Shown: positions 28,570-36,697, counted from the first letter of the stretch. The stretch is 64,000 nucleotides of DNA from an uncultured Micrococcaceae bacterium (GCA_947502645.1 CANNAD010000001.1:496001-560000); one strand, 5' to 3'. Numbers and translations: made by a program. Notes: generated from the letters alone by a model not told the origin.

Positions 28570-29409
28570 TCAGATGTTTGCGGCCTTCTTGACCCAACTT
28601 GGACACCTAGGAACGTACCCGCTGCAGTAGGCTGTGACCACCCCAAAGGTTCCGGACGCATGGGGTTGGACGGTTCGGAAGTCTACTGTACCAATCATCG
28701 TTGTTGTCGCACCCACTCTGCACTTCTTCCATAACCACCACCCGGTACAGTCAATGCGATGAACCACAGTGCGATATTCGTATGCCGATCCTGACTTGTA
28801 TTTCACGCTGGAGGGGTACTTGGTGAGCGCCTTCGTTGCCGATGTGTTCAAATTATGATATTCGACGACTTTTTTGTATCCGAACCCTCTACCAGCATTG
28901 TTATTCCACCCCAGACGCAGGTAGACGGTTCGGTTGCGATAATCCTTCCAGGACGAGACCACCCGGTAAGTGCTGTTGGGAGTCGGTATCGCTGCGGCCG
29001 ATTCCCAGTACTCTTCCTCAGGAACTCCTGGTACGGCTCCGTCATTGACCGTGCTTCCGCTTGCTGGCGATTCAGTGTGACTTGCGTCGAACGTCGTACC
29101 GTCTGCCGCAAAGTTGTAGTCCACGTCGGAATTTATCTGACCACCGGATGCGAGAGTGTCAACCTTCTCAATGTCAACACCGAGCGCGACCAACTGGCTT
29201 TCGTTCAGCTCCTGACCAACGGACAGATTGCCGCCAACGATCGCGAACGTCGTGGTGGCATTTGGACTTGGTTCTGAAGGACAACAACTTCCACTTTCCT
29301 GAGGGCAAGTTGCTTGTGGACACACAGACGCGACCACCGACGTCGCCGGCATTAGCACCGTACTTACAAGGGCAATTATACCCACGAAATAGAATCTTTT
29401 AGACTTCAT
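28570..29409 (-). CDS. unknown secreted protein, first gene of the inserted operon
   Basis: 279 residues from ATG 29409, chosen for its signal peptide (MKSKRFYFVGIIALVSTVLM..., likely cleavage after VVAS) with GGTGA upstream; the frame is open to 29571 but that extension is unlikely. After the signal is a Cys-rich stretch (VCPQATCPQESGSCC), then a Ser/Asn-rich middle. The C-terminal ~130 residues are richer in Tyr, Trp, Lys and Asn (VYLRLGWNNNAGRGFGYKKV, CTGWWLWKKC) with four more cysteines, compatible with a disulfide-bonded domain. No known family is recognised. It interrupts the DUF2254 copy and looks AT-richer than its surroundings, so it was probably acquired. Confidence 0.7.
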   Translation of the reverse strand: MKSKRFYFVGIIALVSTVLMPATSVVASVCPQATCPQESGSCCPSEPSPNATTTFAIVGGNLSVGQELNESQLVALGVDIEKVDTLASGGQINSDVDYNFAADGTTFDASHTESPASGSTVNDGAVPGVPEEEYWESAAAIPTPNSTYRVVSSWKDYRNRTVYLRLGWNNNAGRGFGYKKVVEYHNLNTSATKALTKYPSSVKYKSGSAYEYRTVVHRIDCTGWWLWKKCRVGATTTMIGTVDFRTVQPHASGTFGVVTAYCSGYVPRCPSWVKKAANI

Positions 29410-29666
29410 TTGGTCACCAATCAAAGACATCCCACGGGATGTAGTCAACAGGGCGTTTAAACCGGTTATCCTAATAGATGCCGAAACGGCTGAGACCCCG
29501 TCTGCCCTTCCGTCTCGGATGAGATGGTGAATGAAGTAGACCATGTCACATGCCCCTCGCACAATAGGCAATTTACGTCACTCTTGAGGGGGGGTAGAAA
29601 CGGCTGATCTCGTGGGAAGGGTCTCCGCCCTACAATCGTCCGCCTTGAACTGTCATGTTCTGTCTG
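29410..29666. other. right margin of the insert, probable promoter region
   Basis: About 257 bp upstream of the secreted-protein gene, reaching the resumed DUF2254 homology. The minus-strand promoter should lie here, but no clear -35/-10 pair can be picked. A G-rich stretch (GAGGGGGGGT, ~29585) faces the G-run at the left junction. Confidence 0.4.
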
Positions 29667-29822
29667 CTCGACTACGTCTCCATCGAAATTGCGACATCAA
29701 AACGAGTCCTTGAGCACTTCCGGCTTCTGGTGGACGCCTTCGACGGCACAGACCCGATGGGTCGGGATCTCCAGCGGGTAAGGCAGGCGGCGGAATCAGT
29801 GCTTTCCATCCCAGAGGCGTAA
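29667..29822 (+). pseudogene. DUF2254 remnant, C-terminal codons
   Basis: In-frame codons LDYVSIEIATSKRVLEHFR, then LLVDAFDGTDPMGRDLQ..RQAAESVL and TAA at 29820. They align residue for residue with the end of the intact DUF2254 protein (LDNLSTAPETSQRIREHVQ, LLVEAFEKTHPMEPDVQ..RRAAETVL). Together with 28016-28080 this shows that one gene copy was split or replaced internally by the ~1.6-kb insert; about 360 codons of the middle are absent. Confidence 0.8.
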
Positions 29823-29835
29823 TTGCCTTCGCGAC

Positions 29836-29870
29836 CGCTGCCGAAGTCACCCTCTGTCGCCGAGGTCACC
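29836..29870. repeat. left arm of the split palindromic repeat
   Basis: CGCTGCCGAAGTCACCCTCTG, then GCCGAGGTCACC, just after the DUF2254 remnant stop. Its partner arm is found at 32694-32744 beyond the two insertion elements: the reverse complement of that arm reads CGCTGCCGATGTCACCCTTT... and GCCGAGGTCACCCC. Confidence 0.7.
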
Positions 29871-29888
29871 GGGCACACCCTCTCTGAT

Positions 29889-31160
29889 GCTCCTATAGTT
29901 GTCAACTGCAGTTTTGAGGGGTTTGTTCGGCGAGCCAGTTCCTGTAGTTGTTTGCGAGCTGATCATCGCGGCTGAGCCCCCTTTCGATGCGTGAGAGGGT
30001 GCCGGGCCAGGTGCTGAAGTGTTCGGCGGCTGCGCGAAGGTTATGCCCAGATTCTGTCTCGTTGTCCTGAGGTCGCTGACCGTCGGCGCTGCTTGAGGGT
30101 TGGTGAGTTGGCGGTAGATCTCCCGGGTGACGTAGCGTTTCAGGCACGCTGGTCGGTTGCCATGCGCGATACGACGATGTGGTGGATCGCGGCGTTTGCT
30201 GCACGGTCTCCGCCGCGGCTGAGCCGGTGCCGGGTGGTTTTACCGGAAGGGGCCGGGATCGGCGCTACGCCGACCAGGGCGGCGAACTGGGCTTCGTTGT
30301 GTATCCGCTCTGGGTTGTCTCCCATGGTGACGAGCAGCTGGCCCGCGACCTCTACCCCCAACGCCCGGCGTATCGCAGAGCAACGGCGCGTACGCTGCAA
30401 GTATTTCCTCCAGTTGGACATCAGCGCCGGTAACTTCCTGATCAAGGTGCCGGTAACGGGTAGCGAGGTTTTTCAAGGCCATTGCGGTGGCGAAATCCGG
30501 ATCCGTGAGGGCGCCGGTCGGGCGTGAGTGCTCCAAGGCGGAAATGAGCTTAGCCGAGGTCTTTCCCCGGTATTTGCTGCGTACTGATTCCGGCGCGGAG
30601 ATCAGAATCCTTTTGATCTGATTGACGGCAATGGTTCGTGCCTTCATCGCCGAAACGCGGGCGGTGCGAAGCACTCTGAGGCATTCAACGGGGCCGTCTT
30701 TGACTTTGGGTGTGGAGATGCCTCGTTCGGCCAACACCGATTCAGCGGCCTGGAAGGCGTCCAGGGGATCTGATTTACCGCGTAAGCGGCGGGCCTGTCT
30801 ATTGGGGCGGTTTACCTCCTGCACGGGCAGCCCTTCACGGATCAGGACCCTACTCAGCTCAGCGCCGTAGCTGCCAGTTCCTTCGATCCCGACCCCAATC
30901 ACCATGCCGAATTGAGTGATGAAATCAAGGATATTGCACACCCGGAGCCGACCGCGAGAAGCTCCTTGTCAGCGACGGGTTTACCGTGCTCAGTGATGAC
31001 GGGGACATGGTGCGTGTCGGAGTGGGTATCGACGTCGGCAATGACTTTTAGTCGATCGTTTGCCATGATGAAACTGCCCTTCCATTGCATCAAAACGCGT
31101 AATTAATGGGGACGCTGGCCAGGTGGGCAGACAAGACGGCAATGGGACTGCTAACTTCAG
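29889..31160 (-). mobile_element. degenerate IS110-family insertion sequence
   Basis: About 1.27 kb holding a broken IS110-type transposase. Proposed limits are the direct repeat GCTCCTATA at 29889-29897 and 31161-31169, compatible with the core duplication at IS110 ends, and the lack of terminal inverted repeats fits the family. About 95 bp of non-coding DNA remain upstream of the transposase start, short for the bridge RNA expected on that side, so either the boundary is wrong or the RNA region is incomplete. Confidence 0.6.
29902..31066 (-). pseudogene. IS110-family transposase, frameshifted
   Basis: Coding fragments lie in three frames. From ATG 31066: MANDRLKVIADVDTHSDTHH...LLAVGSG (DEDD N-terminus). 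A frameshift near 30930 leads to FITQFGMVIGVGIEGTGSYG...NRPNRQARRLRGKSDPLDA. A second near 30360 leads to GVEVAGQLLVTMGDNPERIHNEAQFAAL and SGKTTRHRLSRGGDRAAN (Transposase_20 domain). A deletion after RMATDQRA and another frame change lead to the C-terminus ending LANNYRNWLAEQTPQNCS, TGA at 29902-29904. No full-length product is possible without correcting at least three lesions. Confidence 0.85.
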
Positions 31161-31300
31161 GCTCCTATAAAATCATGTCCGCCTGGTCAGCGCACTTCCT
31201 GCGATCTTGAGACGGTGGACAGATCACATAAAAGACAGCCCCGCTCAGGGCCTCAGTCAGACTGAGTGCCACACCATCTCAAGACCATTATCATCATTGC
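31161..31300. other. 140-bp spacer between two insertion elements
   Basis: No gene supported. Contains a small palindrome CTCAGTCAGACTGAG (~31249-31264). It may be residue of the original target or of an eroded element end. Confidence 0.35.
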
Positions 31301-31353
31301 CGTCAGGCTGTAGTGAGATGAATTCTGTTTCGTGAGGGCTGATGGAGAGGGAT

Positions 31354-31665
31354 ATGAAAATGGTCAAGTCAACGCGTCGTGGTCCGTTTCGGACTGTGGT
31401 GGAGAAGATGGAGATCCTCGCGGAGTATGAGGCCGCGCCGGCCGGTTCCAAGGGTGAAGTGATCCGAAGGCATAATCTGGGCACGGCCACGATTGGCCAG
31501 TGGGCTTATGCTCGGGACCATGATGAATTTGGACCCGGGCCCAAGGGCAATAGATCACGGAACGGGCGCTCCGCTGTGACGCCGAATCGACAGAGCGCGG
31601 AGCCGGAACCATTGAAAAACTCCTTCGAAAGGACGCAGTCACCGGACTCGTCAACGCCGGAATAG
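31354..31665 (+). CDS. IS3-like OrfA (transposase N-terminal part)
   Basis: 103 residues from ATG 31354, with GAGAGGG just upstream. The first ~60 residues (RRGPFRTVVEKMEILAEYEAAPAGSKGEVIRRHNLGTATIGQWAYARD) form a helix-turn-helix DNA-binding domain; the usual leucine zipper after it is not clear. The tail overlaps the orfB frame, which is -1 relative to it. TTG-AAA-AAC at 31612-31620 is a possible slip site that would fuse OrfA to OrfB. Confidence 0.65.
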   Translation: MKMVKSTRRGPFRTVVEKMEILAEYEAAPAGSKGEVIRRHNLGTATIGQWAYARDHDEFGPGPKGNRSRNGRSAVTPNRQSAEPEPLKNSFERTQSPDSSTPE

Positions 31666-32660
31666 GCATCGACCGGGCCTGCGGCCTGCTTGAGGTCAGC
31701 AGGTCCAGCTGGTACCGCCACCAGAACCCACCAGCCGCCGAGGCGACCCCGATCCCGCAGAAGGACTGGGACCAGCCGGCCGCCTTGAGTCAGGCTGAAC
31801 GGCAGGTCATCCTGGACCGCATCAAGTGTGAAGAAACAGCGGATCTGAACATCGCCCAAATCCGTGTGAAAGCGATGGACGAGGGACTGCACGTGGCCTC
31901 CGAATCGACCTGGTACCGGGTAGCACGGGCCGAGAAACTGGCCGGGGACCGGCGACGGTGCGCAACCCACCCTCCGAAAACGATTCCGGTGCTGTGTGCT
32001 TCGCGGCCGAATCAGGTGTGGTCCTGGGACATCACGGTACTGCCCACCGTGGACCGGGGACGGAACCTACGCCTTTACGTGGTGCTCGATGTCCTCAGTC
32101 GGGCCGTCGTGGCCTGGTGCCGTGAACCCGACGAGAAAGGCTTCAAAGCCGTGGACATGCTCGAGAAAGCATTCGCCGCTCAGAAGGCTAAACCAGAGGT
32201 TCTCAACGCCGACCGCGGGTCCATCATGACCGACACCGAGGTCAGCGCCCTGCTAGCCGGTCATGGTATCGATCAATCACATTCCCGACCCCAGGTATCT
32301 AATGACAACCCGTTCTCGAAGGCGCAGTTTAAGACCATGAAATACTCCCTCGACTACCCGGGACGATTCATCGACATGGACCATGCCCGCCGGTGGGTCA
32401 GTGCCTGGATCGGCTACTACAACGACTGCCACCTGCACTCGGGCATCGGTTACTACACCCCGGCCTCGGTCCACGGCGGCAGCTGGATCACGGTTCGGGA
32501 TCAACGCCAGGCACTGCTTGATACTCACTACGCCCAGCACCCCGGACGCTACCGCCGCCGCCCCCAAGCCACCACCATCGAAAACAAAACCTGGATCAAC
32601 AAACCCCAAGAAGACACCAACACACTGACCGAAACCAGCCACCCACAACAAGCCGCCTAA
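31554..32660 (+). CDS. IS3-like OrfB (rve-type DDE integrase), catalytic Glu replaced by Lys
   Basis: Open from 31554 (after a TAG at 31551) to TAA at 32658-32660, about 368 codons; an independent start would be TTG 31785, but expression by -1 frameshifting from OrfA is more usual. It has an HTH_21-like part (LLEVSRSSWYRHQN) and an rve core: first Asp in VWSWDITVLPT, second in NADRG, third motif NPFSKAQFKTMKY. Family members have NPFSE or NPYSE at this place, so the catalytic Glu has become Lys (AAG at 32319-32321). The product should be unable to transpose. Confidence 0.78.
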   Translation: MTERALRCDAESTERGAGTIEKLLRKDAVTGLVNAGIGIDRACGLLEVSRSSWYRHQNPPAAEATPIPQKDWDQPAALSQAERQVILDRIKCEETADLNIAQIRVKAMDEGLHVASESTWYRVARAEKLAGDRRRCATHPPKTIPVLCASRPNQVWSWDITVLPTVDRGRNLRLYVVLDVLSRAVVAWCREPDEKGFKAVDMLEKAFAAQKAKPEVLNADRGSIMTDTEVSALLAGHGIDQSHSRPQVSNDNPFSKAQFKTMKYSLDYPGRFIDMDHARRWVSAWIGYYNDCHLHSGIGYYTPASVHGGSWITVRDQRQALLDTHYAQHPGRYRRRPQATTIENKTWINKPQEDTNTLTETSHPQQAA

Positions 32661-32693
32661 AACGTCCCAAACAGGTTGACAGATACCGTACAA

Positions 32694-32744
32694 GGGGTGA
32701 CCTCGGCCAGGTGTGCGGTGCGGTAAAGGGTGACATCGGCAGCG
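32694..32744. repeat. right arm of the split palindromic repeat
   Basis: GGGGTGACCTCGGC, then a 15-bp spacer, then GGTAAAGGGTGACATCGGCAGCG. This is the reverse complement of the arm at 29836-29870 with one main insertion, and resembles the right arm at 7154-7191. It lies 16 bp from the stop of the convergent helicase gene, so the uninterrupted palindrome would have separated DUF2254 (+) and the helicase (-). Confidence 0.7.
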
Positions 32745-32759
32745 GGCCGAGGGTAAGCG

Positions 32760-34313
32760 CTAGCGGGAGCGGCGCTCGTTCGACGCCGGTGCGCTGGCGC
32801 GGCGAGGGCCGCTACGGGCTGGGCGTTTGCTCCGGCCCGATGCCGCCTGATCGGTGGTGCGCTTGCCCTCATGCGTGCGGGACGCATTATCAGGACGCTT
32901 GCCTTCGTGCGCACGCGCCGCGTTGTCGGGACGCTTCCCACGACTCGGACGAACCACATCGTTGGACTTGGGCTCGGCCGAGACCTTGCCCCGTCCGCCG
33001 CGGCCGCCACGCCCACCGGCTGCGGGTGCGCTGCCGCTGCGACGGGCACGTTTGCGCTGGGCATTGGCTCCGGTGGACTTTCCGCCGCCTTCGCCTGCCT
33101 GACGGTTCGCGATGGCACGGGCACGCACTGACGGATCAACGACAGCCGCTTTCTCACCGACGATGTTCATCACTGCGGGCGAAGTGGGGCTGACCGATTC
33201 GATGGCCACGTTCACGCCAGCGGCCTTCATGAGCTTGGCAACTTCGTGCTTCTGCTCTGGCAGGGCGATCGTGACAACCGTTCCGTCGGAGCCGGCACGC
33301 GCGGTACGTCCCGAGCGGTGCAGGTACGCCTTGTGTTCCGTGGGCGGATCAATGTGGACCACCAGCTCAACATCATCGACGTGAACACCGCGGGCGGCAA
33401 CGTCTGTGGCTACGAGCACGCGGACACCGCCGGTGGAAAATTCTGCCAGGTTACGGTCGCGGGCATTCTGCGAGAGATTGCCGTGAAGGTCGACTGCCGG
33501 GATGCCGCTGTCTGTGAGGAACTTTGCCATCTTCCGCGCATGGTGCTTGGTGCGCATGAACATCACGCGCCGCCCCGTCCCCGATGCCAGCTGGTAAACG
33601 AGCTGCTTCTTCGCTGTCTGATCCTGAATCAGGAGCACGTGGTGCTCCATGGTGGTGACGGACGCCGTCGGGTCATCCACTGAGTGGGTGAGCGGATTCG
33701 TCAGGTACCGCTTGACGATCTTGTCCACGCCGTTGTCCAGCGTTGCCGAGAACAGCATGCGATGACCCTCGGACGGCGTTGCGTTCAGCAGGCGCTGCAC
33801 TACGGGGAGGAACCCGAGATCCGCCATGTGATCGGCTTCATCCAGGACGGTGATCTCAACGCTCTCGAGGCTGATGATTTTCTGCTTCATCAGGTCCTCG
33901 AGGCGTCCGGGGCATGCGATGACGATGTCGACGCCGGCACGCAGTGCCCGTTCCTGCCGCTGCTGGGCAACACCACCGTAGATGACGGTGGTGTTCAGCC
34001 CGGCAGCTGCCGCCAGCGGAGCCACGACATTGTTGATCTGTGTCGCGAGTTCGCGGGTAGGCGCCAGGACGAGTCCCAGAGGACGGCCCGGACGACGGCG
34101 GTAGGCCGCTTCCCGTTCGGCCAGCCGGGCAACCATCGGCAGTGAGAATGCGAGGGTTTTTCCGGATCCGGTGCGGCCGCGGCCCAGGACGTCCCGGCCC
34201 TTCAGCGTGTCCGGAAGGGTCTCAGCCTGAATGGGGAACGCTTCAGTGATTCCCTGCGCAGAAAGAGTTTTGACGAGCGTGGAGGGCACGCCAAGGGCAG
34301 CAAAAGTAGTCAT
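32760..34313 (-). CDS. DEAD-box RNA helicase (RhlE-like)
   Basis: 517 residues. All superfamily 2 motifs are visible: Q-motif (FPIQAETLP), motif I GRTGSGKT, Ia PTRELA, II DEAD (VLDEADHMADLGF), III SAT, VI HRSGRTARAG. The C-terminal ~100 residues are basic and low complexity, with repeated HEGKRPDNA units and RGGRGGRG, an RNA-binding tail typical of cold-shock and ribosome-assembly helicases. Start ATG 34313 lacks a close SD (AGAAGAAAG lies 14 bp upstream). It may aid RNA folding at low temperature; that is inference from the family. Confidence 0.92.
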   Translation of the reverse strand: MTTFAALGVPSTLVKTLSAQGITEAFPIQAETLPDTLKGRDVLGRGRTGSGKTLAFSLPMVARLAEREAAYRRRPGRPLGLVLAPTRELATQINNVVAPLAAAAGLNTTVIYGGVAQQRQERALRAGVDIVIACPGRLEDLMKQKIISLESVEITVLDEADHMADLGFLPVVQRLLNATPSEGHRMLFSATLDNGVDKIVKRYLTNPLTHSVDDPTASVTTMEHHVLLIQDQTAKKQLVYQLASGTGRRVMFMRTKHHARKMAKFLTDSGIPAVDLHGNLSQNARDRNLAEFSTGGVRVLVATDVAARGVHVDDVELVVHIDPPTEHKAYLHRSGRTARAGSDGTVVTIALPEQKHEVAKLMKAAGVNVAIESVSPTSPAVMNIVGEKAAVVDPSVRARAIANRQAGEGGGKSTGANAQRKRARRSGSAPAAGGRGGRGGRGKVSAEPKSNDVVRPSRGKRPDNAARAHEGKRPDNASRTHEGKRTTDQAASGRSKRPARSGPRRASAPASNERRSR

Positions 34314-34567
34314 GTATTTGCACGAACTTTCTTCTCAATATCCCCATACACCGGTTGGCGAAAGGGTTCGCCGAAGAAAAGTCAGACAGTGTCAACCGCA
34401 CTCCGCGTGGAGTGGCATCGGGACAAAAGAAAGCGTTCATCGACGCAAGCTGTGCTCGCCGACATCGGGTGTCGGATCGAAAAGTGCACAGACAAGTTCC
34501 ATCAGTCTATCAGCCGCTTCACCCAAGTGCCGCCGTCGCACGTGTTGTCCTCGTCACTAGCTTATTT
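34314..34567. other. 254-bp upstream region of the helicase gene
   Basis: No gene seen. Contains the hairpin GGCGAA-AGGG-TTCGCC at 34357-34372 in what would be the 5' leader of the helicase transcript. Long structured leaders are common for cold-shock helicases, but nothing proves regulation here. Confidence 0.4.
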
Positions 34568-36697
34568 CTACACGCGGTTAATGTTGCGGGCGAACCGGAA
34601 GATGGATTGGGATTCTCCATTTTCTAACTTGCGCGTGAGCTTCAGGGTGGTTCCGCCCTGCGCTGGACCTTGGACGACCCATGTACGACCATCATGAGTT
34701 ATTACTTTCTCTCCCTGCTTGAAATCCCCCAAATCCGGCATCCGTTCGGCATTTCGACTGCTGTTGAAGAACCGTTGCTCAGAGGATGGCGCAGTATCGG
34801 GTTGAGGCTCTTCCTGCGCGTCAAACGCTGCCGCTGATCCTGGTTCCACCTTCGGAACAACACTCTTCTCGGTTTGTAGGGGACGTGGCCATACCCGGCA
34901 AGCCACCGCCGCCAACTGACGAGCGCGCTTTTCAATGACCGTCTCGTCCCAGGCGTCCGCTCCCGAAACCGTTTTATTCAACAAAAGGATAGATTGCTTC
35001 GCGAGCTCCGGGCGCTTAACATCCCAACTGAGGTTGGAGACATCCTTATTGAACCTGGCCGTCACCAAGGTCAGATTCCCCATCCGGTGTACAACAGAGT
35101 CTCTCTGTTGAGCGGCAAGTTCGCGCTGAGCGTCGTCCTCGACTTCAAGCGGCCAGTGGCTCCTCCATTTTTGCGGCATCACATGTTCAATTTCGAGCTT
35201 GCCGTAATCAAATTCAGCCGGTTCGGCACCCGAGTTTTCCTCGCGGAGCTGCCAATCGACCGCGCCAAGAATGAGCCGGATGCGGTCCTGTCGCAAGGAG
35301 TTGTAGAAGCGTTTGTCCCTAAAGGCTTCTACAACCTCGGAATCTGTCGGCCATGCGCGCCCGGCTGAGTCAGCATCAAGGGCACGGAAGATTGCTGAGA
35401 CTATGTCGTCTCCGCTTTCAAGAGCTTTGCGTCCGGCTTTCAAGACGTCCACAAAGAATGCACCGTACCCTCGCGTATTGGCTGACGTCAGAATACGACG
35501 GATGACCCACGATTCAATTGCGGTGACCACTTCTTCGTGGGCATCCATCGATAGCACGGCGACTGGGAGAGTCCGCAGCCACAACAACAACGGTGCCGCG
35601 GCTGTCACGCCGGACGTCTCGATGCGGGCATAGGAACGGGAAAGCCGTTGTGACTCGATAGGAGTGCGAGCGTATAGCTCCTGATAAGCCCGCGCGTACA
35701 TGTGCAGCTGCTTCAGCACTTCCGTCGTTGTGATACGGCGATCACCAAGATAATTGCGAACGCCCTGGTACAAATGACCAACGTTCGTTTCCGAGCCGGT
35801 GACAGCTGTTAGCCAGTTCGACATCAATACATCACGACGGCCTCGAGCTGCGTGGCCGGCACCGATGGTCTTGGTCCACCACTCGTCGTCGAAATGCGTC
35901 CAGTGTGCGTCATACAGTGCGTCTAATTCATTTTCACCCTTCAAATCAGCACGGAGGAACAGAAGGTTCTTCACCAAGTCCGAGGCAGACAAAGGGCTTT
36001 GCCTGCCATTGAGCACTTCGAAAATGACCTGGGCATCATCGTTCTTCTCCAAGTCGATGACGACAAGCTTGAACAGGCCAAGCAGAGCATCCACTACCTC
36101 ATCCAGAGTTACGCTCCGTGGAAGGTCAGCTCTGATCGCCTCCCGTGTTTGGTCCGCGAAGTATCGGCGGGCTTCTAAATACGGGTGGCCGTCTAATGTC
36201 GGCGCTATATCCGCCATGGCGTCGGGCCAAATATCCCGGTCCTTGCGTCTCGGCCAAAGCTTGAACGCGTCCCTTGGATCGCGCAGGTCTTCCTCGGGAT
36301 TGCTGATGAGCTTGCGCAAAGCGGCAACACGAGGCTGTCCACTTTCCAGAACGACGTCGAGAACACTCCGGGCCAGCAACTGCAAGGTGGTTAACCGCTG
36401 CTGACCATCGATCACAACGCGCTGGTCTACGCCACCGGTAGGCGAGAGCAGCTGCTCACAGACAACCGCACCAAGGAAGTGAGGAGCTACTGTGGATTCA
36501 GCCTCGAGCTGATTATCCCCCTTTGCAACTGCGGCGGCCCTCGCCTGCTGCAGCCTTCTAGCAGCTTCAACCAGATCTTCATGCAGCAGTGCCCACTGCT
36601 CATCCTTCGTCCACTCATAATTGCGCTGGTAGATCGGGATGTTGAACCGTTTTCCCGACGATAAAACTTCTTTCAACTCGTAGGTGTTGGCCTTCAT
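34568..36697 (-). CDS. GmrSD-like DUF262/DUF1524 protein (probable type IV restriction enzyme)
   Basis: 709 residues from ATG 36697, preceded by GGGGGAG; a longer frame to 36784 is less likely because the DUF262 domain begins at residue ~5. DUF262 (GmrS-like NTPase/ParB-fold) shows FNIPIYQRNYEW (19-29), DGQQRLTTL (97-105) and FEVLNGRQSPLSASDLVKN (226-244). The C-terminal DUF1524 (GmrD-like) HNH nuclease shows LEIEHVMPQKW (His505) and GNLTLVTARFNKDVSN (540-555). A small beta-rich domain ends the protein (~660-709). Single-chain GmrSD proteins cut modified phage DNA. It stands alone near IS debris, as expected for a defence island remnant. Confidence 0.87.
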   Translation of the reverse strand: MKANTYELKEVLSSGKRFNIPIYQRNYEWTKDEQWALLHEDLVEAARRLQQARAAAVAKGDNQLEAESTVAPHFLGAVVCEQLLSPTGGVDQRVVIDGQQRLTTLQLLARSVLDVVLESGQPRVAALRKLISNPEEDLRDPRDAFKLWPRRKDRDIWPDAMADIAPTLDGHPYLEARRYFADQTREAIRADLPRSVTLDEVVDALLGLFKLVVIDLEKNDDAQVIFEVLNGRQSPLSASDLVKNLLFLRADLKGENELDALYDAHWTHFDDEWWTKTIGAGHAARGRRDVLMSNWLTAVTGSETNVGHLYQGVRNYLGDRRITTTEVLKQLHMYARAYQELYARTPIESQRLSRSYARIETSGVTAAAPLLLWLRTLPVAVLSMDAHEEVVTAIESWVIRRILTSANTRGYGAFFVDVLKAGRKALESGDDIVSAIFRALDADSAGRAWPTDSEVVEAFRDKRFYNSLRQDRIRLILGAVDWQLREENSGAEPAEFDYGKLEIEHVMPQKWRSHWPLEVEDDAQRELAAQQRDSVVHRMGNLTLVTARFNKDVSNLSWDVKRPELAKQSILLLNKTVSGADAWDETVIEKRARQLAAVACRVWPRPLQTEKSVVPKVEPGSAAAFDAQEEPQPDTAPSSEQRFFNSSRNAERMPDLGDFKQGEKVITHDGRTWVVQGPAQGGTTLKLTRKLENGESQSIFRFARNINRV

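Larger units (their letters stand above)
31301..32681 (+). mobile_element. IS3-family-like insertion sequence, probably inactive
   Basis: About 1.38 kb with the orfA/orfB layout of IS3. Proposed ends are CGTCAGGCTGT at 31301 and ACAGGTTGACA ending at 32681, imperfect inverted repeats (8 of 11) close to the TGTCAACC-type ends of actinobacterial IS3 elements. No target duplication is visible. It lies inside the palindromic repeat together with the IS110 element. Confidence 0.6.

Noticed and set aside
29902-30204. Separate 100-aa gene
   Set aside because: Its last ~45 residues are the C-terminus of the frameshifted IS110 transposase; the first part is out of frame noise.
34243-34440. 65-codon minus-strand frame over the helicase start
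   Set aside because: Overlaps the helicase N-terminus in another frame and has no SD.
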